The notes below the pieces were generated by a model. It saw nothing but the letters and a program-made list of their open reading frames with translations, was not told where the DNA came from and searched no databases. This document shows, in pieces, positions 32,947 through 44,200 of a DNA stretch of 64,000 nt; within the stretch, counting starts at the first letter, position 1; each line of letters opens with the position of its first letter. The DNA is taken from positions 24,523,310 through 24,587,309 of the forward strand of contig NC_068352.1 in the NCBI RefSeq assembly GCF_014633365.1, read 5' to 3'. Position numbers and translations under genes: made by a program. This stretch comes from Diospyros lotus. Lineage: Eukaryota > Streptophyta > Magnoliopsida > Ericales > Ebenaceae.

Positions 32947-32998
32947 ATGACCCTCTCACGGATCCTTTTTGTGCATAGAGAGGCTCCGGGAGGTGGGC

Positions 32999-35090
32999 TG
33001 TAAGCACCCTTGCTCGGATATCCCAACCACCCGGTCTATCCGAACGAAAACGCTCACATAAAGAAAGAAAATTAAACACAAGACAAAAATACCCTGGCAT
33101 GCATACGTAAGGAAAATAATAACGGAAGCAAAATAATGAACATGCACGCACACAAGTACCCTGCTAGAACCGCGGTCACGAAGTATATAAGAATATATAC
33201 AGTCACCTGTGCCAGCAAATAAAAACACAAGGAACGACCCGACACAGTAAAAAATAAGAAACATAATCCTGACAAAATATCAGAGACAATGGGGGCAAGC
33301 CAAATATACATCCTACTGACACGGCTGGCTACTAGGTGGAACGGTTCTCGCCCTCGAACTTCACTTTACCCTTACCTGGAATGATGGAAAGCAAGGTGAG
33401 TCGCAAGACTCAGCAAGCATAAAGAAGGAAAAGGCCATAAATAAAACAGACGAGGAGATCAACCCAACATAGTCCTGCACGTACACACAAGCCATGAGAC
33501 GCAACAATACAATAATGCAGCATAATAAAAGCACATACCGATCCTTGGGGCCCACAAAAGACACATGGCCCCCAAGTCCCATACCAACCTGCCGCTACCC
33601 TAAAAAGCAACAAATGTCTTCAACAAACTTGTGCGCACTCCTCGAGTCGGTACTCCCAACACCCGAGCCAATGAATAACTGAGCCCTAGGCTCCCTCGGA
33701 ATGGTACTCCCATCCGAGACCACTGTATCCATAGTAACCATGCAATGCGCATATAAAATGCAAGGCATAGTAAGCATCAGTTAGATACACTGGCGCCCAT
33801 ACATCTAGGCATCAAGTAGATGCTTCGCCCACATAGTAAATCACACGTAATGCATATGCTCGTGCTGGATGCAACATAACCAAGCTAAAATGTTCATGAC
33901 CAAGCATAACCAAACCATGATAACCCCAACATACAGCCCGAACCCATGTGCACACCAAACCATGCAACAAGAATAAAATGTGAGCAGGCATGCTACAATC
34001 ACGTAACGGCAGAGCTAGTCAGCAGTGCCTGACACCGGTCAATGGTCAGTAAATAGGAGTGACCAGCCAACAGCTTAAGATAGACCATACAACAGTCACA
34101 CCATCACCGAACAGCCGATCCTTGCCCCCACTGCCCAACCGCTCTAACCTATGAACAACCAAAATGCATAGTAATACCCGAACAACTAAGAACCTAGCCC
34201 CGGGTGAGTACGACATCATTCTCACAGGCATGGGGGTGGCTCGAACCTCCGTAGGCAACCAACGAATAAAATTCTTGAGGCCAGTTTAATAAATTAAATT
34301 TAAAGCAAACCATTCAAAATTTCATAATTAATTAACAGTCGAAACAAACGCAGGGAGGTTAAATGAATTGACAACAAAAGGAACGTTGTAGAGGATATAA
34401 AGAACTTGCCTTTACGAAGATATCCTTAGGCTCGTTTTGGCCAAATACGGTAAAAATTATATAAACTGCAACACCCTAATAACTTGCCAAAATTAATAAA
34501 ATTGGCCTCTAAACGAAATTCCAACCGTACAAAATGTAGAACTCGCCTCCCTGAATTACTTGGCATCCTCGGACTACGATTAAAAGTAAGATTTTCTACA
34601 AAAAAAAATTCCAATTTTTCCAAAATTCCCGTTGCTTGCACGCGCGCTGCTGCTTCTGCTTCTCCTCTAATTTAGTTGCCGATTTTCTACTTAATTAGGT
34701 CATTTAAGGAGCAATTTAGTGGCTTTAATTTAAAGAAAAAAACTTGGTGGAGAAATAGCCACGTGAGCAGCAGAAGCTGCCGCCTGCACTGGCTGCTCCT
34801 TCAATTAATTTTGCTTCTCACTCTAATTTCAAATGCTAAGTCAAAGCTTCTATGGAATTAAACAACTCCAGGAGGACTTCACGCCACCTCCATCCTCCAA
34901 TTCCTTACTTTTATAATAAATTATTATTATTATGCTTGATAATGAACTTATTCTTATACTTATTATTATAATTGTTAATGTCATTATTCTCATATTTATT
35001 ATCATTATAGTTATTAATAACATATTTCTTTTAAATTAAATTACCCACTAACGAGTAATTAAATTAAAGTGTGATTTACGGGTCGCTACA
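32999..35090 (-). mobile_element. Solo LTR-C
   Basis: On the minus strand it starts TGTAGCGACCCG and ends GGGTGCTTACA; a perfect TGGGC duplication flanks it (32994-32998 and 35091-35095). It is related along much of its length to LTR-F and LTR-G, in the same orientation. It holds the TGAGTC-TTGC-GACTCA hairpin (33397-33412) with CAG|GTAAG next to it (33372-33378), and several GGTACTCCC words near 33650-33710. Open frames in it are not genes. Confidence 0.93.
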
Positions 35091-35102
35091 TGGGCCGTTA
35101 CA

Positions 35103-35620
35103 GACGGACGAATAGACGAACAAATTTGGAGGTCGAATCTGGATAAATCTGGCTGAACAACGAATAATCGAGAAACCCTCACAAGAACAATCACAAAGAC
35201 AGAAAAAAAAAAACAAACAGAGACTCACCGTGAATTCTATCGGCCCCGTGAATCTGATCGGCTACCAACGGAGAGGCGACGACAAACGAGAGAGATACCA
35301 GAGGAGTGTAGAGAGGGTTTGAATGAGAGAGACTCATTAAAGCTTGGCAGATCGAGTAGTTGTGGCAACCACGAATCTAAGCGGTGGCAACAGAGGCCAC
35401 GATTTGAAGCCCGAGACGTCAGAGAGGTAAATCTGAAGGCCATGATGATGGAAAAGCAGTGAATGGTGCGGATCTAAAGGATACAATGAAGGGATGCTAG
35501 AGACGGCAGTGAACGAGGAGACGATGGAGAGGCGACGAGAAAAAGAGAGAGAGAGAGAGAACAGATAGGTTTCAACGAGGATGACTTGTTCTTTCTTCCT
35601 TTTTTTGTGTTTTTTTTAAT
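35103..35620 (-). other. Leader-like segment upstream of the LBD pseudogene
   Basis: Read on the minus strand: a (CT)n tract near 35548-35567, a GC-richer stretch with an open frame starting MAFRFTSLTSRASNRG at 35443, then a consensus splice donor CACG|GTGAGT at about 35229. It looks like the 5' exon and intron start of a plant gene. Without B1 it would run straight into the LBD reading at 19605. I infer a transcribed leader of the LBD copy, unproven. No known protein domain in the open frame. Confidence 0.4.
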
Positions 35621-35679
35621 TAATTAATTTATTTTTATTATTATTATTATTTTATTTTTTCATTATTTTTTTTTAAACA

Positions 35680-36340
35680 AAAATGAAATTTGCACAAGAA
35701 ATTTTTCCATTTCAATATTCTAAGCTACCCAAAGGGATTTATTATCCCTAATTTTCTTCTAATTTATTCTTGAAAATTCATTGTGTTCCAAATATAGAAA
35801 AATCTTTTGATTTTGGAACAAATTTCCAATATTCATTTTTCCTGCACAATATTGATCAAAAATTCATCTTCTAAGACTTGATCCATGCAAGTTGGCTCAA
35901 TCATTAGATATGAATGTCACATTGTAAAACATATAGTCCTTACACCTTGACTTGATTCTCCTATTATTTGATCTATTGGATAATCTTGCATAAATTTATA
36001 ATTCTTGAAAAGCATACATAATTCATCCTCGTCTTAGAGAGACAATTTTATCATCTAATTTTCTTAGCTTTCTTTATAAAGAGTTGAAATTTTTTATTAT
36101 TTGAAAACAAAAGCACAACTAAATAATTCTAGAGAAATTTTCTACTACAACATATAATGTTTTCCACCCAAACTTCTAGTTTGTATGGGTTCAAACAGAT
36201 CTAAGTATAGTTGTAGAGACTTATTGGTTGATATTTCATTCTTAGAGAGTCTAATAACTAGATCAAAATTTTCTTGATTAGATTTGGATTTACATAACCT
36301 AATATATCTTTTATGCCACAAAAAGAATATTGTCATTCTT
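35680..36340 (-). pseudogene. Copia GAG-pre-integrase/integrase and RT start
   Basis: On the minus strand LWHKRYIRLCKSKS and LQLYLDLFEPIQTRSLGGK (36320-36150) are the copia GAG-pre-integrase and integrase start. Most of the integrase core is deleted. The reading picks up the linker before RT with YPIDQIIGESSQGVRT (about 35985) and then a KDFSIFGTQ-like RT start near 35800. Several stops. The rest of RT and all of RNase H are absent. Confidence 0.75.
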
Positions 36341-37655
36341 TACTATTAGCTATTATCTTTAGAAGGGGACATACCTTCTTTTTTTGGGAGTGAAATCTAT
36401 TGATCTCTTCCACTAGTTGTGTGCGATGAGCATCCATTATCCATATACAATTTGTTTCTCATTGTGGTCCTCATGCATATCTACATATTTGATAAGATCA
36501 CGTTTTAGGTTTGGGTACCCATCTATAGACGGGTTCCTTGAATCTTTCTTCATTAGGATCAAATGATTTAATTATTCTAGATGTATGTGGATGAGTAGCA
36601 ACATTTAAAATTTTATGATTTAATTCTTTCATTATTTGTATTACCCTTTTGGGTATCCACATTTGTACTATATTGTTTCTCTTAGGTTAGGATCTCCATC
36701 TAGGTTGTTTCCATTGTCTCTTAGGTGTTTTGTATCTTGGTTTGGTTTTGAATTTTTCTTTGAAATTAATGTGGCTAAACTTTTCTCTATTGTATTCTTT
36801 TTCACTAATAGTTTTTTATTTTGAGTTTTTAATATTTTATTTTCTTCTTAAAAATTAGTTAATTGATCTTTTAATTTATCTTCATTTTTTTTCTTGAGTT
36901 TTTGTGATTTTTCTTTTAAGTTCTTTATTTCGCTTTTTAATTTCTTGATTTCATCTTTGTGGGATCTTTTAGAATTTTTAATTATTTCTTAGTGGATAGA
37001 AATTTTATATATAGTTTTTCGTATACTTTTTGTAATTCTTCTAGATCCATATTATCTTCCTCTTTTTCATCTTCTTGTATAGACATAAATCATTTCTTTT
37101 CATTTACTTTTAGGGCTGAGGTTTTCTTATATTTCTTGCCCTTCATGTCTTCATTCATTTTCCTTATCATTCTAAAAATATTTGAGGCTTTTTTGAACCA
37201 TCAATTCAAAATATTAATTATCTCACTAATTCATAATTTACATCTTTGATATTGAGACATAAGAAAATGCATCTTAAAATTATTAGTTCTTTTATGAATT
37301 TTCTCTAATTATTTCCATAATTCATGAGATGTAGAGCATGAAGACAATTTTTCACTCACTAGGCATTAAAAAACTAAAAAGTCCATTTATATTTTTCTTA
37401 GATTTTCCTTTGACCATTGTTCCTCATATTGAGAGATTATATCAAATCCATCTCTAACAAGTCTCCATAAAACATAGCTTATGAAAATGATATAGAATTA
37501 TATCATAATCTTCCAAAAAACAAAATCCTTTCTAATGAGCATTAGAGAAATAGAGGGGATTGAGATATCACCTAGGGAATGGCTAAAATAAGAGGAAGAT
37601 TTTATCCTAAGATTTGATATATGAAACACAAATATTTTAGAACTTGCTCTAATAC
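36341..37655 (-). pseudogene. Copia gag remnant
   Basis: On the minus strand from the primer site down: KDFVFWKIMI, SYVLWRLVRDGFDI, then SSCSTSHELWK near 37340 and a Lys/Glu-rich coiled stretch (NEDMKGKKYKKTSALK). The spacing and wording fit a copia gag of the W-x-LV-x-GY type. Several in-frame stops; non-functional. 36341-36950 is more degraded and only weakly readable. Confidence 0.6.
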
Positions 37656-37657
37656 AA
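37643..37657 (-). promoter_or_regulatory. Copia primer binding site
   Basis: On the minus strand TGTATTAGAGCAAGT follows the upper LTR by 2-3 bases. It is a slightly mutated initiator-Met-tRNA PBS (usual TGGTATCAGAGC), which sets the element's direction. Confidence 0.7.
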
Positions 37658-37659
37658 AT

Positions 37660-38737
37660 TGTTGATCCCTTAGGGTATGACACTCAAGAAGGGGGTGAAC
37701 TAAGTGAGTAATTTTTTTTTTCAATTTTAATAAATATTATTGTTTAAAAATTTTATTGGAAAATATATTTGATAAGTATAATAAATTATGTTTAAGATTA
37801 ATAATAAATATAAGTCACAGGATATAAGAAAAATAAATAATATAAAGCACAACACAATTTATAGTGGTTCGGTATTTTCACACACACCTAATCCACTCTT
37901 CCAAGGTCTAACCACCCTTGAGGTTCCACTAAATCAAAATCACCAACGTTTCAATACTAGCTCACCTTGAAAACTAGATACACACCTAGATTACAATTAA
38001 TTCTAGACAACTACTACACTAAGATTTTCTCCTTAACTTATCTTAGAAGCTAGATTCACCTAGATTTTAACGGATCTAGGAAACCTATATAATTCTCAAT
38101 AATAATTTAAATGTTTATAAATAATTTGTCCACACTTGAGCACAAATAAACAATTAAAATAAATTATACAAGACAATAATATTTAAATAAATAAACAAAT
38201 TTATAATCCAAATTAAGAAGTTCAAATTTGTTGTAGAAAACTTGAATAACTTTTCTCCTCTTGCCTTGTAGCTCTCGGTGGATGTGCAATAATACTTTGA
38301 GAGCCTCGAATTGCTTGGATGTTTTGCTTGAGAGTGTTTGAGAGATTTCGAGTGTTTTGGATATGCAATGGAAGTACTTGGATTCTCAAAAACATGAGTT
38401 TGGGGGGTATTTATAAGCATTTTAACCACTAAAGAAAGGATTAATATGAATTTTGAAATTTAAAAAATATTTAAACTTTCTCAAACAATAAGAAAATATC
38501 TCACCTTTAGTTCAAAATAAATTTATTTTTTGCATGAGAAATCAAGATTTGAAAATTTAAATATAAGTTTTTGAAACATAAATGATTAAAATAAGAAAAT
38601 ATATTTAAAAATAATTCTCTTTTAATTTAAAATAAATTTATTTTTGTATGAGTAAGAGAAAATATTTATATCATAAAAATATTTTTATTAATCATTAAAA
38701 CTTAAAACTTAATTAATATACGCAAGTTGGCTCAACA
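37660..38737 (-). mobile_element. Copia 5' LTR
   Basis: On the plus strand it runs TGTTGATCCCTTAGGG to GGCTCAACA, matching 17051-18276 apart from scattered changes and a deletion of about 150 bp near 38600. It lies next to the primer site, so it is the 5' LTR of the minus-strand element. Confidence 0.85.
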
Positions 38738-40290
38738 CTTCCAAGAATTGAACCCTCCAAGTCTTCCCAAAATTATAATTTGTAATAATTGATCAATTAT
38801 AATTTATTTAGTCAAACCCATTTAGTGCTTGTTGTTGCTATATTTTTATTGTTACACACACTGTTGTCTATATCTGCATCTTCACGAATCTGATGACATT
38901 AAAATCCTTGAGTAATTGGGAGATAAAAACTAGTATGGACTAAGTAGATAAGTTAGAATATTCATAATAAATTCATGAAAAGAGTTTAACATTATTTTAG
39001 ACATACTTGTTGCGAGTTTTTTAATATTTAAATAATCTACAATATCTATCTAGTTAGACTTAGTCTAACATTGTCTTGGACCTATTTGGCCAAATTGAAA
39101 ATTAATGTGCCACGTGGCAATATATAGCAAATAATCACATTAATGTTAAGATACATAAGATAACAAATATGATCAATTTGTTTATAAAATTATGACTTAA
39201 AAATTCACACATTTCAATTATAAAACACTAATTTATTTATACACTAACTTTTAACACTTACATAATCATAGATACTTTTTTAAGAAATTAATAACATTTA
39301 TTCATAAATTATTAAATAATTTTCAAAAATTATAAATGTTTTTATTTTTTTTAAATTATAAACATTTTTACATAATAAAAAGTGTATTTTTAAAAAATTA
39401 TAAACACTTTTTATGAAATGTAGTTGATAATTTATAATGAAGTGTTATTAATTATTTAAAAAAATAATTATAATTTTATAAGTATAAAAAATGAATGTAT
39501 AAATAACCTTACGGTTATAAGAATACATCTTTAGAAGTAAGGGAGGCAACATTGGGCTTTAACACAAAGGCCGACGATCCTAAAACTAGAACTGGCCCAT
39601 CACTCTGAAGCTAAGTAAAAATAACAAAGACTTTCTCCGGTAATGTGTATGATTTTTTTTCCCAGGATTTTCGTTGATGTGTTAAGATACATTTAATGTA
39701 TTTTTTATGGTATTTAAATATTTTTATTATATTTAAAAATATTTTATCAATTAATAAAAATATTCAAATCTTAAAAACTAAATATATTAAATAAACTCTA
39801 AGGAGTATTCTTCACACATTCATCGATAAAATCTCATTAAAAAATAAGTTAATTTTTTTTTTTGAAAAACATTTAGTTTTAAATAATTTATATTCTTGTA
39901 TACAAAAATTAATCTATAAAAATACCATTTTATTTTCTCTGAGTTGATCTTATTTTTTTATTAACTTCCACGCAATGGATAGCTGTTGCAATAGCTTGGA
40001 AAGTTCAAAATTAATAATTACAACTAAGTTTTGGCATTTTTTTTTCCCTGAATTTTTGGGATTATTGGATTTTATTGTCAACCTTATAAATGAATTCAAA
40101 ATAAATCATTGTGAGAGGTCAAGATGTCGTATATATTAAAATTAATATTATATTATTTAAGATAAATTATACTCTACATTTGACTTTGTAACTGGTAATT
40201 CTCACGTTCTAAAATTATATTATTTTTTATTTTACAAAATTTATGTCACTTTTTCACCTCTCTTAGAGATGTGTTTCATTGCAAATATAA
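38738..40290. other. AT-rich non-coding DNA
   Basis: No coding potential or terminal repeats recognised. A short GC-richer piece at 39540-39620 (GGCCGACGATCC) matches nothing I know. Confidence 0.5.
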
Positions 40291-40299
40291 AATTTGTAT

Positions 40300-40990
40300 A
40301 AAAAACTATTTTCCAATTAATTCAATTGCCTAAAATTAAATTCAATTGCCTCTTAAGAATGTGTTTAATTGGTTTAATTTACTATCTAAAAATTATTGTA
40401 CTTTTTCAACTTGTGATATTTGATTGTCATTATTTTTTATGAAAATAATTACACACACATACAAATAATTAATAATTAACTACATAAAATAATCAATATA
40501 TACATATTCAAAAAATAAATTAATATACATACACAAAATATTTAAAAAAATAAATTAAATATACATAAAAAAATACATACACCCATAGAAATCTGTCATA
40601 GCCATCGTCACTGCTTTCCGATGGCTGATGGCTTGCAAATGGCTGATGGCCGATGGTTGTCATTGTTGTTCGCCCATGGCCGATGGCTGTCGTCACTACT
40701 CGCCCATGGCCAATGGTCGTCGCCACTGTCATTCTCCAGTCACCGCTACAAGTCTCCATTGATGGGCGGTGGCAAAAGAGGAATACCAATTGCTTAGTGG
40801 GTTTTTTTATTTTAATGGAAAATCAATTCCAAGGCTTCTCCCCTGAAATCTGTTTTCCAACAAAAGTGAGAATTAGCCATCACGTGACCAAAAGATGAAA
40901 ATCATTTTTCATGAAAAATTTAAGTAATCAAACACATCAAAATCTAAAATTTAGGTGAAAAAGTGGCCAATCAAACGGGGCCTAAATTTA
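40300..40990. mobile_element. Possible TIR element with a GATGGC minisatellite
   Basis: The right part ends GCCAATCAAACGGGGCCTAA, a common plant TIR style, and the left part (about 40360) has TGTGTTTAATTGG-like words. The centre (40600-40740) carries about seven copies of GGCCGATGG / GGCTGATGG. No convincing duplication was found, so the limits are approximate. The plus-strand open frame 40653-40898 is a by-product of the minisatellite. Confidence 0.35.
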
Positions 40991-41329
40991 CATTAACCAT
41001 CCATTTCACTTTTTAATCAATTGCTTAGTTATGTGTTAAATTTTAAAATTTGTCTACTCAATACTTAAATATTTTAAAATTAGTCACGACACCCTTCTAT
41101 TACTTTGACATTAAGTAAGTTGACTATATATTTCATAAATTTTGAATGTTATCAACTTTTACTTTTTTCCAAAGTAGTCCTTCAACTTTTCTAGAAAGAC
41201 TAGGACACCACTTAAACCTAAATCTTGAACGATATGTAAGAAATAAAGTTAGTTTATCTAATTTAGTTTAATTAGTGTTGACAGATATGAAAGGGTGTTC
41301 TGGCTATTTTTAAAAAATTAAAAATTAAT

Positions 41330-42965
41330 TTGATGTAAAATAAAAGATTAAGAGGTGTTTAAGTCAAATTTTTAAAATTTAAAAGGAGTGTTTAAGTCAA
41401 ATAACGATATTAGGTCAATTTACCTAATATCGTTATTTATAGTATCATGGCTTTTTTTTTTTTTTTTAAATAAGGTGATTTAGTAAATTTTAAAGTTCAA
41501 AACATATATTTAGACTAAATTATTAAAGTTTAAAGGATATAGTCAATTTATCATTTTAACATTATTAGACATTTGGCAACGTAAAATGAATCGATTTGAA
41601 CTAAATATTTTTGTGTCTATTTTTATAATTTTATAAAGATCTAAGAATGTGTTTGATAACATTTAGTTGGAAAAGAAAACATTTTTTAACTTGTATGGAA
41701 AATAAAAATCATCTCCTCTAAGTGAAATTTTTCATGAAAAATAAGTCAATAACATCATTCCAGGTTTTACTATTTGATCCAAATTTTTCATAAAATTTGG
41801 GCCATATTTTTGTTCCTTAATTTGATCCTATGAAAATGAGAGTAAGACTGTCAGATTGATATGCAACATTTCAGTTGGACTTAACTTTTATTTATTTATT
41901 TATTTATTTATTTAATTTTTTAACAAAAAAACAATAATAATTTTAATAATGTTAACCTAATCACACACCTTCTCAAAGCTACCGAATGGAAGGACAATGT
42001 CTTACATGTTGTCAAAAAAAAGAGCCCTTTTAACACTTGAGTGGACTTGGGGATAAGGCAATGTCAATAACTAGTACCTCTGGTTCAAATTTTGTAAATG
42101 TATAATTTTTTTTTTTAAATTTACATAAATTGTCTGAATTTTTTCCGATTAATTTTTAGAAATGGGTGATCTTTCCTTCTGCTGCACTCTCTTGATTAAA
42201 TTCAAATGCGGGCATAATTTATACACACTCAAAATTAGATATTTGGTACAATCTATGTGGAACTTGTCTTCCAACGTTAGTGTTACATTTTAGTTAAATG
42301 TTATATTTTAATAATAAATCTATCTTTTAAATCGATACATTAATTTAAACTCTGATATTATATATAAAATTTTAAGTGATTTACTATATTTGTGTATATT
42401 TGTGTAAACAATGGCTATGACTTCTAATCGTGTATATTTGTGTATGTTCTCAAAAGTCATATGATGATGGGAGGCTATAGCCATGACTATGGAGGTTGTG
42501 GTTCACATAAAAGATATTTAATACCTTTATAAAATAAAACAAAAGAAATGTTAATAACGACTAGCTGTATTTCTTCACGTAAAAGCAACCATAAAAGGAT
42601 ATGAAAAGAAAAATAAAGTAAAGATGGGAGATTGTGCATTTTTATGAATCATGTCTAAGGAAGATCCGAAATGAGAGATTTCCACATTATACCCATAAAC
42701 GGTACTAAATTGAGGATTAAAATTAATAAATTTATAGTTGAACTGTATATTGTATGAACTAAAATTACATTAATCATCTTAAAATAAAAAAAAAAAACAT
42801 GTTTTTTAAAATAAAACAATAATTTGAATTTTATTTTTATTTTTTTACTATACTAAAGCGTTATTATAATCCTACAATATCATGGCATGTTTTAATTTGA
42901 ATGTTATCTTTCCTAATTGGCGACAATCAATCAATTGATAGTGAACAACTTGTACGATTATCATT
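41330..42965. repeat. Dispersed repeat, copy B
   Basis: Partner of copy A at 13340-16500. 41335-41640, 41870-42100 and 42750-42965 align with blocks of copy A. It lacks the Pack-MULE (junction at about 41566, CATTTTAACA) and the 484-bp TIR element (junction at about 41980, CTTCTCAAAG). 42100-42750 has no counterpart and shows no coding potential. Confidence 0.7.
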
Positions 42966-44200
42966 TTCATGTAGCATGGGATGCCCTCACGCTGAAAATT
43001 CACACTGCATTGTGAATGGAACCCAACCACCTTAATTAATTATTAATGCTGAAAACAATGTCTCAACGTGAGTTGTCTTTGTCTGGGTAACAAATTGATT
43101 TGGTGGGTTTCTAACTGTATATGAATGGTTCTTCGTCTGGATGACTGACGACCTTTCACTTGGCCAAAATAGTAATTTAGGCGGTGGAGTGGTAGTGTAA
43201 AAGATAAGATAAAAGGAAAATTCTATTCCCAACCCACGTTATTGTCCTTCACATGTCACATCAATTCAATTTGCATTTTTACTCTATGTAGTTACCATCA
43301 ATTGCTCATTGGAGCCTAAATGTCCTAAATTTGCCCACTTTTTCTACATGTTCCCTTTTACACTCATCTCTCAAACCCTAACAAATTTAATCGACAACAA
43401 CAAAGCTTCAAAATAGTTAGACTACAAAATTAAAGATAGTTGTGCATGAACAGGTGTTTTTTTGGTTGAGTTGAAGGTTTATGGCCGTCCGATAAGGATG
43501 GAGAGTTCAAGAAACTCCCGATCGCCAACTACCACTCGTCAAGGGTTTGAGGAACTGCAACCCCGATCAGCCCAAACCCCCAACCATCGCTCGTCAGGGA
43601 CTCGAGGAACCCCCGACTTTGGGCGATCGGGGGTTCCTTGAGTCCCCAATAGCCCGTGGTCGGGGATTCATGGAGTTAATTAATTATAATTATTTCTTTC
43701 CCAATTATGTGATATGTGCAACTCTTGAGTTTAGTGATGTTGATAAGTAAAAAGTAAAAGGTCACAGCAAAAGAACATAAAATAATTAAAGATATCTAAT
43801 TAAGTATTATTCCCATACAACCATAATGGCCATCTAAAATTATAAGTGCCAAGCTTTAAACACACGAGACGAGACTGCAATTCCTTATTATTCTCTTTCT
43901 TTTCAATCAACTTCTTCCGCCCCCTTTTCCCGTCACTAGTACATTCTTTGCTTTTAAATTATTTATCTAATAAATTATTTCTTATGATTAATGAAGACAA
44001 TTAATCATGATTACTACCATTCATATATACTAATGGTTCTTCGATCCCTAGCAGTTAGGGAAGCTCGTGTTCCCTAGGTTTTCCACTGTGGACGATCAGG
44101 GAAGCTTGGGTTCCTCGACTGCGAGATATTGGGGAAGCTTAATTTCCTCGACCTCGATGCGGCGATCTGCAAATTACCTCACTATTAAATTACATCCAGT
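42966..44200. other. Non-coding DNA with a GC-richer repeated-phrase island
   Basis: About 43490-43680 holds several repeats of GAGGAACCCCCGA / CGATCGGGGGTTCC words in direct and inverted form, and 44060-44150 has related CAGGGAAGCTTGGGTTCC words. No gene. The small open frames here follow from these repeats. Confidence 0.45.

Larger units (their letters stand above)
19810..35102 (+). mobile_element. Solo LTR B1, split by three nested insertions
   Basis: It starts TGTAACATCCCG at 19810 and ends GGGCCGTTACA at 35102. Its own sequence is 19810-20449, about 30271-32283, 32952-32998 and 35096-35102, about 2.7 kb in total. The start and the inner parts align with solo LTR-D (45264-48267). The presumed duplication is imperfect: GATAG (19805-19809) against GACGG (35103-35107). 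Nested inside are the Tekay-like element, a TRIM and solo LTR-C, the last two with perfect duplications. Two phrases at about 31615-31670 resemble tRNA B boxes but form no tRNA. A CAG|GTAAG junction lies at 31985-31992, preceded by a hairpin at 31951-31964. Confidence 0.8.
17051..38737 (-). mobile_element. Ty1/copia retrotransposon, decayed and heavily nested
   Basis: Two same-orientation LTRs (17051-18276 and 37660-38737), a primer site beside the upper LTR and a polypurine tract beside the lower one define a single element on the minus strand. Gag and the GAG-pre-integrase/integrase region survive between 37655 and about 35680. RT and RNase H are missing. In their place lies a segment with an LBD pseudogene, itself split by the solo LTR B1 (19810-35102). 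The LTRs differ at roughly one site in eight and by a deletion of about 150 bp, so the insertion is old. No matching 5-bp duplication is visible (CCCTT against CTTCC). Confidence 0.8.

Noticed and set aside
19810..35102. A 15-kb gypsy element with LTRs at both ends
   Set aside because: The right-hand LTR-like piece (32999-35090) is in the opposite orientation and has its own TGGGC duplication; the rest resolves into one solo LTR with insertions.
40600..40740. CRISPR-like array from repeated GATGGC words
   Set aside because: Units are short and degenerate, without regular unique spacers, and this is plant nuclear DNA; it is a minisatellite.
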